A stretch of 64,000 bases of DNA. Origin: Streptomyces anulatus. GTDB taxonomy: Bacteria; Actinomycetota; Actinomycetes; Streptomycetales; Streptomycetaceae. Below are positions 14,035 to 20,679 of the stretch, in pieces. Within the stretch, counting starts at the first letter, position 1, and the number at the start of each line of letters is the position of its first letter. Location: contig NZ_BMVK01000021.1 of the NCBI RefSeq assembly GCF_014650675.1, positions 1-64,000 on the forward strand. The letters are read 5' to 3'. The position numbers were made by a program, and so were the translations under genes. A model generated the notes under the pieces. That model searched no databases. It was not told where the DNA came from and saw nothing but the letters and a program-made list of their open reading frames with translations.

Positions 14035-15516
14035 ATGCCCGAACGCCGTACCGTCGCCCTTGTCACTCTTGGCTGCGCCCGTAACGAGGTGGACTCGGAG
14101 GAGCTTGCAGGCCGCTTGGCAGCGGACGGCTGGGACCTCGTCGAGGATGCCTCCGACGCGGATGTCGCAGTCGTCAACACCTGTGGGTTCGTCGAAGCCG
14201 CCAAGAAGGACTCCGTCGACGCCCTGCTCGAAGCCAACGATCTGAAGGATCACGGCCGCACCCAGGCCGTCGTCGCCGTCGGCTGCATGGCCGAGCGCTA
14301 CGGCAAGGACCTCGCCGAGGCCCTGCCGGAGGCGGACGGCGTCCTCGGATTCGACGACTACGCCGACATCTCCGACCGGCTCCAGACCATCCTCAACGGC
14401 GGCATCCACGCCTCGCACACCCCGCGGGACCGCCGCAAGCTGCTGCCGATCAGCCCCGCAGAGCGGCAGGACGCCGCCGTGGCGCTGCCCGGCCACGCCC
14501 AGGAGGCGCCCGCCCCCGCGCCCGAGGACCTCCCCGAGGGGGTCGCGCCGGTCTCCGGGCCGCGGGCGCCGCTGCGCCGCAGGCTCGGCACCAGCCCCGT
14601 TGCCTCGGTGAAGCTCGCCTCCGGCTGCGACCGCCGCTGCTCCTTCTGCGCCATCCCCTCCTTCCGCGGCTCGTTCATCTCGCGCCGCCCCTCGGACGTG
14701 CTCCAGGAGACCCGCTGGCTGGCCGAGCAGGGCGTCAAGGAGGTCATGCTCGTCTCCGAGAACAACACCTCCTACGGCAAGGACCTCGGCGACATCCGCC
14801 TCCTGGAGACCCTGCTGCCCGAGCTGGCCGACGTGGACGGCATCGAGCGGATCCGGGTCAGCTACCTCCAGCCCGCCGAGATGCGCCCGGGCCTCATCGA
14901 CGTCCTCACCTCGACGCCGAAGGTCGCTCCGTACTTCGACCTGTCCTTCCAGCACTCCGCCCCCGGCGTGCTGCGCGCGATGCGCCGCTTCGGCGACACC
15001 GACCGCTTCCTGGAGCTCCTGGACACCATCCGGAGCAAGGCCCCCCAGGCGGGTGCCCGCTCCAACTTCATCGTCGGCTTCCCCGGCGAGACCGAGGCCG
15101 ACCTCGCCGAGCTGGAACGCTTCCTCACCGGTGCCCGTCTCGACGCGATCGGCGTCTTCGGGTATTCGGACGAGGAGGGCACCGAGGCGGTCGGCTACGA
15201 GAACAAGCTCGACGCCGACACCATCGCGGAGCGCCTCGCCCACATCTCCCAGCTGGCCGAGGAGCTGACCTCGCAGCGGGCCGAGGAGCGCGTCGGCGAG
15301 ACCCTCCAGGTGCTGGTGGAGTCCGTGGAGTCGGAGGAGGACGGCGAGGTCGCGATCGGCCGCGCGGCGCACCAGGCTCCCGAAACCGATGGCCAGGTGG
15401 TCTTCACCACACGCGAGGGACTCGTGCCGGGCCGTATGGTCGAGGCAAAGGCAGTGGGCACCGAGGGCGTCGACCTGGTGGCCGAACACCACGAGCTTGC
15501 GGAGGTAGCCAGATGA
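14035..15516 (+). CDS. rimO: Ribosomal protein S12 methylthiotransferase RimO
   Basis: Radical-SAM enzyme of 493 residues that methylthiolates an Asp of ribosomal protein S12. The N-terminal MTTase domain supplies three cluster Cys (TLGCARNEVDSE, NTCGFVEAA, VGCMAERY). The radical-SAM motif CxxxCxxC is SGCDRRCSFC. A TRAM domain ends the protein. An Ala/Pro/Glu-rich insertion of about 35 residues separates MTTase and SAM domains. It differs from MiaB (also in this window) in its VTLGCARNxVDSE signature. Its stop overlaps the pgsA start (ATGA). A tagtct box 12 bases before ATG suggests a near-leaderless mRNA. Confidence 0.95.
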   Translation: MPERRTVALVTLGCARNEVDSEELAGRLAADGWDLVEDASDADVAVVNTCGFVEAAKKDSVDALLEANDLKDHGRTQAVVAVGCMAERYGKDLAEALPEADGVLGFDDYADISDRLQTILNGGIHASHTPRDRRKLLPISPAERQDAAVALPGHAQEAPAPAPEDLPEGVAPVSGPRAPLRRRLGTSPVASVKLASGCDRRCSFCAIPSFRGSFISRRPSDVLQETRWLAEQGVKEVMLVSENNTSYGKDLGDIRLLETLLPELADVDGIERIRVSYLQPAEMRPGLIDVLTSTPKVAPYFDLSFQHSAPGVLRAMRRFGDTDRFLELLDTIRSKAPQAGARSNFIVGFPGETEADLAELERFLTGARLDAIGVFGYSDEEGTEAVGYENKLDADTIAERLAHISQLAEELTSQRAEERVGETLQVLVESVESEEDGEVAIGRAAHQAPETDGQVVFTTREGLVPGRMVEAKAVGTEGVDLVAEHHELAEVAR

Positions 15517-16304
15517 CCGGAGTCCCGGCATCCGCGGCAGGCGGCTCCGGCGCGAAGCCGGTCCGCGGCGGCAAGCTGGGCACTGCGGCCGTCAACCAGG
15601 CCAGCCTGTGGAACATCGCCAACATCCTGACCATGGTGCGGCTGCTGCTCGTGCCCGGGTTCGTCCTGCTGCTGTTCCACGACGGCGGATACGACCCGGT
15701 CTGGCGCGCGTTCGCCTGGGCGGCCTTCGCCGTCGCGATGATCACCGACCTGTTCGACGGTCATCTGGCACGGGCGTACAACCTGGTCACGGACTTCGGG
15801 AAGATCGCCGACCCGATCGCCGACAAGGCGATCATGGGCGCGGCGCTGGTCTCGCTGTCCGTCCTGGGCGATCTGCCGTGGTGGATCACCGGAGTGATCC
15901 TCGCCCGTGAGCTGGGCATCACGCTGATGCGGTTCTGGGTCATCCGGCACGCGGTGATCCCGGCCAGCAGAGGCGGCAAGCTGAAGACGCTCGCGCAGGG
16001 GACGGCGGCCGGGATGTACGTCCTGGTGCTCACCGGACCCCTGGCGACCTTGCGCTTCTGGGTGATGATGGTCGCCGTCGTGCTGACGGTCGTCACCGGA
16101 CTCGACTACGTACGCCAAGCCGTCGTCCTGCGTCGTCAGGGCCTCGCCGCCGAGCGCGCCGCCGCGGCCGAGCGGACCGCGGAGGCCCTCCAGGCCACCG
16201 CCGGCGCCGCGGCCGACGCCGGTCCGGCCGCCGGAGCCGTGGCCGGCGCGAAGGACGTACACGCTGCTGCCGAGGCGCGCGACGCCGCGGAGGCCGAGCG
16301 GTGA
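15513..16304 (+). CDS. pgsA: CDP-diacylglycerol-glycerol-3-phosphate 3-phosphatidyltransferase
   Basis: An integral membrane enzyme (263 residues) for phosphatidylglycerol-phosphate synthesis. The CDP-alcohol phosphatidyltransferase signature DGxxAR(x8)GxxxDxxxD is present as FDGHLARAYNLVTDFGKIAD followed by PIADK. Several membrane helices flank it (VRLLLVPGFVLLLF, FWVMMVAVVLTVVTGLDYV). The C-terminal 60 residues are an Ala/Glu-rich tail not needed for the fold. It is translationally coupled to rimO upstream and cinA downstream, by ATGA and GTGA overlaps. Substrate choice (glycerol-3-phosphate rather than inositol) is inferred from family and context. Confidence 0.88.
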   Translation: MTGVPASAAGGSGAKPVRGGKLGTAAVNQASLWNIANILTMVRLLLVPGFVLLLFHDGGYDPVWRAFAWAAFAVAMITDLFDGHLARAYNLVTDFGKIADPIADKAIMGAALVSLSVLGDLPWWITGVILARELGITLMRFWVIRHAVIPASRGGKLKTLAQGTAAGMYVLVLTGPLATLRFWVMMVAVVLTVVTGLDYVRQAVVLRRQGLAAERAAAAERTAEALQATAGAAADAGPAAGAVAGAKDVHAAAEARDAAEAER

Positions 16305-16810
16305 CAGCCGCTGCCCGGGTGCTCCGGCTTCTCGGAGCGCGGGGCGAGACGCTCGCCGTCGCCGAATCGCTGACCGGCGGCCTGGTCGCCGCCGACCTGA
16401 CCTCCGTACCCGGCGCCTCCCGGTCCTTCCGCGGATCGGTGACGGCGTACGCCACCTCCCTGAAGCGGGACGTCCTGGGCGTCGACGAGAGCCTTCTGGC
16501 GGAGCGCGGAGCGGTGGACCCCGAGGTCGCGCTGCGGATGGCGGTCGGCGTGCGCCGGGTACTCGACGCCGACTGGGGCGTCTCCACCACGGGGGTCGCG
16601 GGACCGGAACCGCAGGACGGGCAGCCGGTCGGGACGGTCTACGTGGCCGTGGCCGGGCCCTCCGGCGTCGAGAAAGTGACAGCTCTGCGGTTGAATGGTG
16701 GGAGGGCGGATATCCGTAGTGAGAGTGTGCGAAGCGCCCTCGAACTGCTCGCGGGCGAACTCGGTGAGAATGCGCGGGCACAGGATACGGAACAGAACGG
16801 GGGGAATTGA
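16301..16810 (+). CDS. cinA: CinA C-terminal-type nicotinamide-nucleotide amidohydrolase
   Basis: A 169-residue protein consisting only of the CinA_C (PncC) domain, which deamidates NMN in salvage. The signature VAESLTGGLVAADLTSVPGAS and the GVAGPEPQ-GQPVGTVYVAV stretch are present. The N-terminal MocF-like domain of full CinA is absent, as is usual in actinobacteria. GTG start overlaps the pgsA stop. In many actinobacteria this gene precedes a Xre regulator (clgR), as here. Confidence 0.9.
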   Translation: MTAAARVLRLLGARGETLAVAESLTGGLVAADLTSVPGASRSFRGSVTAYATSLKRDVLGVDESLLAERGAVDPEVALRMAVGVRRVLDADWGVSTTGVAGPEPQDGQPVGTVYVAVAGPSGVEKVTALRLNGGRADIRSESVRSALELLAGELGENARAQDTEQNGGN

Positions 16811-16919
16811 TGTTTGCAGCCCTGAGTGAACACGACATCGCTCCCCGCACGGCCGCAGCACAAGGCGGTACGGTAGGGCGTGAAGGATGCGGCTACGCGG
16901 TCCGAGGAGGGAGCCACCG

Positions 16920-17303
16920 ATGATTCTGCTCCGTCGCCTGCTGGGTGACGTGCTGCGTCGGCAGCGCCAGCGCCAAGGCCGTACTCTGCGCGAAGTCTCC
17001 TCGTCCGCCCGGGTCTCGCTCGGTTATCTCTCCGAGGTGGAGCGGGGGCAGAAGGAGGCATCCTCCGAGCTGCTCTCCGCGATTTGCGACGCGCTTGACG
17101 TACGGATGTCCGAGCTCATGCGTGAAGTGAGCGACGAGCTCTCGCTCGCTGAGCTGGCCGAGTCGGCAGCTGCCAGTGATCCGGTCCCAGTACCGGTTCG
17201 TCCCATGCTCAACTCCGTCTCCGTCTCGTCGGTCGCAGGTGTGCCGTCGGGCCGGGTGACCATCAAGGCGCCCGCAGAAGCGGTGGACGTCGTCGCCGCC
17301 TGA
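16920..17303 (+). CDS. clgR: ClgR-type Xre transcriptional regulator of clp protease genes
   Basis: A 127-residue regulator. An HTH_3 domain covers residues about 10-66 (LREVSSSARVSLGYLSEVERGQKEASSELLSAIC). The variable C-terminus ends in VDVVAA. In Streptomyces, ClgR activates clpP1P2, clpC and lon, and its two terminal Ala residues make it a ClpP substrate (established, recalled); the Ala-Ala end seen here fits that feedback. GAGGAGGGA lies seven bases before the ATG. It is separated from cinA by 109 bp, room for its own promoter. A strong terminator follows. Confidence 0.9.
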   Translation: MILLRRLLGDVLRRQRQRQGRTLREVSSSARVSLGYLSEVERGQKEASSELLSAICDALDVRMSELMREVSDELSLAELAESAAASDPVPVPVRPMLNSVSVSSVAGVPSGRVTIKAPAEAVDVVAA

Positions 17304-17329
17304 TCCACGCGGCACAGTTGCTCGACCGG

Positions 17330-17365
17330 AGTCCCGGTCGGCCCCTACCGGGGCCGGCCGGGACT
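17330..17365 (+). terminator. Terminator after clgR
   Basis: A 16-bp stem with one G-U pair (17330-17345 with 17350-17365, loop tacc) lies 27 bases after the clgR stop. The remaining stretch to 17525 holds only a probable promoter for the Dps gene. Confidence 0.85.
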
Positions 17366-17524
17366 TCTGCGTGTGCCGCCGGGCCCTCCTTCTGCGCTGT
17401 CTGCGTGAGGCATGTGTGAGCCGTCGGTCGGTGGGCAGACGGAGGACAAGGCCCACATGACCGTTTTGCTTGATATGTGCCATCGTGGGTGATGCGCAGA
17501 GACGGTCAGTGAAGAGGTCGACGG

Positions 17525-18010
17525 ATGGGAGCAGTGGATATGTCTGTGGTCAAGAGCACGTTGTCCGAGAGCGACCTCAAGGTCGTGGGAACGGCGCTGC
17601 AAGGCGCTCTGGTGGACCTCGTGGACCTCTCCCTGGTGGCCAAGCAGGTCCATTGGAACGTGGTCGGTCCGCGCTTCCGCTCCGTACATCTTCAGCTCGA
17701 CGACGTCGTCGTCACAGCCCGGCAGCACTCCGACACGGTCGCCGAGCGCGCCTCGGCGGTCGGGGTCAATCCGGACGGGCGCTCCGGCACGGTGGCCAAG
17801 GAGACCGCCATCGCGTCCGTGCCCGAGGGCTGGATCAAGGACACCGACGCCGTGCGGATCCTGGTGGACGCACTGGGCGTGGTCATCGGCCGGATGCGGG
17901 AGCGCATCGAGGCGACCGACGAGCCGGATCCGATCACCCAGGACCTGCTGATCGGGCTGACGGCGGAGCTCGAAAAACACGCGTGGATGTTCCAGGCCGA
18001 GAGCGCCTGA
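17525..18010 (+). CDS. dpsB: Dps-family ferritin-like DNA-protection protein (DpsB-like)
   Basis: A 161-residue mini-ferritin that oxidises iron with peroxide and protects the nucleoid. The ferroxidase motif is visible: AKQVHWNVVGPRFRSVHLQLDDVVVTARQHSDTVAER. Length fits the Dps core without a long basic tail, so DNA binding may be weak. ATG 17525 is preceded by GAAGAGG; ATG 17540 with GGGAG is an alternative. It lies 52 bp from a CsbD gene in the same direction, a likely stress operon. Which of the several Streptomyces Dps paralogues this is (DpsB) is inferred from synteny. Confidence 0.88.
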   Translation: MGAVDMSVVKSTLSESDLKVVGTALQGALVDLVDLSLVAKQVHWNVVGPRFRSVHLQLDDVVVTARQHSDTVAERASAVGVNPDGRSGTVAKETAIASVPEGWIKDTDAVRILVDALGVVIGRMRERIEATDEPDPITQDLLIGLTAELEKHAWMFQAESA

Positions 18011-18062
18011 ACCGGCGCCCGGCCGGCGAACGAGATACATCCCGAGCAGAAGGAGCGACATC

Positions 18063-18254
18063 ATGAGCGACGGAGCCATGGACAAGATGAAGGGCAAGGG
18101 CAAGGAGGCGGTCGGCAAGCTGACCGGCGACCGCCGCAAGGAGGCCGAGGGCAAGGCCGATCAGGCCAAGGGCGGAGCCAAGGACGCGGCCGGCGGAATC
18201 GGCGACCGCGCCAAGGGCGTGAAGGACTCCCTCCGCCGGGACGACGACAAGTAG
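18063..18254 (+). CDS. CsbD family general stress protein
   Basis: A 63-residue, highly charged Lys/Asp/Gly-rich protein with the CsbD pattern (MDKMKGKGKEAVGKLTGD, AEGKADQAKGGAKDAAGG). CsbD is SigB-controlled in Bacillus; its molecular role is unknown. AAGGAG sits six bases before the ATG. The short gap from dps suggests co-transcription. Confidence 0.9.
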   Translation: MSDGAMDKMKGKGKEAVGKLTGDRRKEAEGKADQAKGGAKDAAGGIGDRAKGVKDSLRRDDDK

Positions 18255-18315
18255 TCCTGAGCCTGACGACGACACACGTAGTCCTGAGCCTTCGGAGCCA
18301 CCGCCCCAGGGTTCC

Positions 18316-18344
18316 AGTGCCCCCGCCGTTACGGCGGGGGCACT
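18316..18344 (+). terminator. Terminator after dps-csbD
   Basis: agtgcccccgccg (18316-18328), loop tta, cggcgggggcact (18332-18344): a perfect 13-bp stem 61 bases after csbD. Confidence 0.88.
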
Positions 18345-18458
18345 CCTGTGTGGGTGACCCCTCGGTCGGGCGTTCTGGATGCACCGCCGCCGCTGCCAGG
18401 GGAAACTGCCGGAAAGGACGCCGGTCGAGGAGGCAGCGATGAAGCCGAGGAGGCAGCG

Positions 18459-18764
18459 GTGATACGGCGGTGGGTGCCGGCGCTGGTTCTCGGCGGGCTG
18501 TGGTGGTGGGCAGTGCTCCGGCTGGTGCTGCACCCGGAACAGGCAGGGCTGGTGGAGGGGGCGGTGGCGGCTGGGGGCTGGGGGCTGAGCCTGTTGCCGG
18601 TCCATGTCGCGTCGGTGGTGCCGGTGGCACCGGTGGCGCCGGTGGGCCCGTTGGGGCGGTCGGGGCGGTCGGGCCCGTCGGGCTCGTTGGGGTCGTTGGT
18701 GAAGCGGCGGTCTACCAGGGCATGGCGACGCCGCCGTTCGGCCGGAGAATCTGACCGGTCATGA
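18459..18764 (+). CDS. Small hypothetical membrane protein with low-complexity tail
   Basis: A 101-residue protein. One hydrophobic segment opens it (VPALVLGGLWWWAVLRLVL) and a weaker one lies around residues 32-58. The tail is a Pro/Val then Gly/Ser repeat (VAPVAPVGPLGRSGRSGPSG) ending in basic residues. GTG is preceded by gaggagg, and a second copy of the same 12 bases (gaggaggcagcg) lies 20 bases upstream in front of a seven-codon ATG reading frame whose stop overlaps this GTG. The 3' end overlaps the convergent SDR gene by 53 bp. No family recognised; the gene may be weakly conserved. Confidence 0.5.
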   Translation: MIRRWVPALVLGGLWWWAVLRLVLHPEQAGLVEGAVAAGGWGLSLLPVHVASVVPVAPVAPVGPLGRSGRSGPSGSLGSLVKRRSTRAWRRRRSAGESDRS

Positions 18765-19476
18765 AGGCCGAGGCGTCCGAGGCCAGGTGCAGCACGGTGT
18801 GTGCGACGTCCTCGGGTTCACCGACCCGGCCCAGCGGGGAGATCCGGGCCATGGTCGTCTCCGTCCGGCGCCGGTCCGCGGTGTCGTGCCGGTCGGTCAT
18901 GGGCGTACGGATCCAGCCGGGCGCGACGGCGTTCACCCGTATGGCGTGGGGCCCCAGCTCCGTGGCGAGCGTCTTGGTGAGCTGCACCACGGCGGCCTTC
19001 GCGACGCTGTAGCAGAGCAGGCCCGCGCTCGCGGAGTCCACGGCGCCGGATGCCATCGTGATCAGCGAGCCGGGGGCGGAGCGGGCCGTCATGGAGCGGG
19101 CCACTTCCTGGCAGGCGTACAGCACCCCCGTGAAATTGACGGCCAGCACCCGGGCCAGGTCCTCGTCCGCCGTCTCCAGCACGCTGCTGGTGTGCATGAT
19201 CCCGGCCGAGGCGACCAGGACGTCGAGATGCCCGGCCGCGTCGACGGCCGCTCGGATCTGGTCGCGGTCGGTGACGTCGAGGGGATGGGTCCGGGCGCTG
19301 CCGCCCGCGTCGGCGATCAGGTCGTAGGTCCGGCGCAGTCCCGTCTCGTCGCGGTCCGCGCAGTGCACCGTGGCCCCGGCCTCCGCGAGCAGCAGGGCGC
19401 TCGCCCGCCCGATGCCGCTCGCCGCGCCCGTGATGAACACGGCGCGGCCCGTGAGGTTGTACGCGGAGAGAGGCAT
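18712..19476 (-). CDS. Short-chain dehydrogenase/reductase
   Basis: A 254-residue classical SDR. The Rossmann motif is TGAASGIGRA, the catalytic Ser lies near MASGAVDS, and the YxxxK motif is YSVAK. The loop ASAGI stands for the usual NNAG. The PGWIRTPM segment and a C-terminal GQILRPNGGVAMPW complete the fold. An upstream TTG (19512) is possible, but ATG 19476 gives the standard N-terminus. It is convergent with the small membrane-protein gene. The substrate cannot be told from sequence. Confidence 0.85.
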   Translation of the reverse strand: MPLSAYNLTGRAVFITGAASGIGRASALLLAEAGATVHCADRDETGLRRTYDLIADAGGSARTHPLDVTDRDQIRAAVDAAGHLDVLVASAGIMHTSSVLETADEDLARVLAVNFTGVLYACQEVARSMTARSAPGSLITMASGAVDSASAGLLCYSVAKAAVVQLTKTLATELGPHAIRVNAVAPGWIRTPMTDRHDTADRRRTETTMARISPLGRVGEPEDVAHTVLHLASDASAFMTGQILRPNGGVAMPW

Positions 19477-19512
19477 GACGGGACCGTACGACCGTATCTG
19501 ACGAGGCGTCAA

Positions 19513-20421
19513 CTAGGGGGTCGGCCCTGATTGGCAGCCGGGGCACCAGTAGGTGGGCCGGTCGTCCTGGTCGGCGAGACGGATCGGAGTGCCGCAGCGC
19601 AGACAGGGGCGACGGGCCCGCCCGTAGACGTACAGGCGCTCCTGTACGCGAACGGGTTGCGGGGCGCGTGGCCGGGCGGGGGCCCTCGCCGGGGCCGGTG
19701 TGGCGGCCGTGGCGCTCGGTGCGGGTGTGGAGCTGGGCGGACTCGGCGGGCCCGGTGGCGTGCGGAGTTCGGAGGTGATCGTCGTCGTACGGGTGGGCCG
19801 GTCGCGGTTGGCGTTCAGCAGGCGCTCGGCCAGGGTGACGAGCCGGGGGAGCGCGCCGTCGGGGAGGGCGCCCATGGGGAGCCAGGGGGTGACGCGGGCG
19901 AGGAAGCACAGCTCGCACTTGTAGACATTGCCGATGCCCGCCAGATTGCGCTGGTCCAGGAGCGCCTCGCCGAGGGGGCGCTCCGGTGCGGCGAGCAGCC
20001 GGTCCAGGGCCCGGCCGGGGTCCCAGTCTGGGCCCAGCAGATCCGGGCCCAGATGGCCCACGGCCCGGTCCTCCTCGCTGGTGCGCAGCAGCTCCAGCAC
20101 CGGGAGCCGGTAGCCGACCGCGGTGTGCTCCGCGTTGGCGAGGATCGCGCGGATCTGGTGTCCCGGGCCGCCCCGCCAGCGTTCGTCCGGGGCGTACACC
20201 CGCCAGGCGCCGTCCATTCGGAGGTGGCTGTGCAGGGTCAGGCCGCCCTCGATGCGGGTCAGCAGGTGCTTGCCGCGCGCGGTGACGTCCAGGACGGTCC
20301 GGCCGGAGAGGTCGGCGGTGGCGAAACGGGGGACGCGCAGGTCCGACCGGGTCAGCACCTGCCCCGCCAGCGCCTCGTGCAGCCGGGTGGCGGTCTGGAG
20401 GACGGTGTCTCCTTCGGGCAT
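19513..20421 (-). CDS. Fpg/Nei-family DNA glycosylase/AP lyase (endonuclease VIII-like)
   Basis: A 302-residue base-excision repair enzyme. The N-terminus MPEGDTV supplies the catalytic Pro1 and Glu2 after Met removal. The conserved Lys is in TARGKHLL, the H2TH region carries DQRNLAGIGNVYKCE, and a zinc finger ends the protein (CLRCGTPI...YWCPGC). MPEGDTV is the Nei (endonuclease VIII) rather than Fpg signature. A Pro/Ala/Thr-rich linker of about 45 residues separates H2TH and zinc finger. The start is set by the requirement for Pro at position 2. It may be cotranscribed with lhr upstream, though a hairpin intervenes. Confidence 0.92.
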   Translation of the reverse strand: MPEGDTVLQTATRLHEALAGQVLTRSDLRVPRFATADLSGRTVLDVTARGKHLLTRIEGGLTLHSHLRMDGAWRVYAPDERWRGGPGHQIRAILANAEHTAVGYRLPVLELLRTSEEDRAVGHLGPDLLGPDWDPGRALDRLLAAPERPLGEALLDQRNLAGIGNVYKCELCFLARVTPWLPMGALPDGALPRLVTLAERLLNANRDRPTRTTTITSELRTPPGPPSPPSSTPAPSATAATPAPARAPARPRAPQPVRVQERLYVYGRARRPCLRCGTPIRLADQDDRPTYWCPGCQSGPTP

Positions 20422-20487
20422 GCCTCCATGATGGGCGCGCCGGGACGTTCGTGCGTCGATCCGGGTCCGCCGCCGGGCCCGGGCTAC

Positions 20488-20567
20488 CACCGTCCCGGAC
20501 CGCCACCGTCCCGGACCGCCACCGTCCCGGACCGCCGCCGTCCCGGACCGCCGCCGTCCCGTTCCAC
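20488..20567. repeat. Tandem repeat, five copies of a 16-bp unit
   Basis: The unit gccaccgtcccggacc recurs with cgtccc at 20491, 20507, 20523, 20539 and 20555. Copies 4-5 carry an a-to-g change and the last copy decays at its end. It is noncoding, between lhr and the glycosylase gene. Confidence 0.85.
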
Positions 20568-20628
20568 CGCCGGGCCGGGTGCCGTGGGTCGCGGGTCGGT
20601 GGCGTTCGCCGAGGGGAGGGGGCGTTCG

Positions 20629-20664
20629 CCGAGGTGCCCGTCCGGGCCGGGGCGGGCACCTCGG
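20629..20664 (-). terminator. Hairpin, likely lhr terminator
   Basis: ccgaggtgcccg (20629-20640) pairs perfectly with cgggcacctcgg (20653-20664). The hairpin starts 16 bases after the lhr stop on the minus strand. Confidence 0.75.
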
Positions 20665-20679
20665 ATCATCGGCCCTGGA

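Noticed and set aside
16801..16919. ClgR-type operator upstream of clgR
   Set aside because: The only inverted sequence (tgtttgc...gtgaaca) has wrong spacing and several mismatches to the GTTCGC-N6-GCGAAC consensus.
17440..17524. SigB-type promoter before the Dps gene
   Set aside because: A GTTT...GGGTGA pair is visible but the -10 part departs from GGGTAC and spacing is uncertain, so I do not list it.
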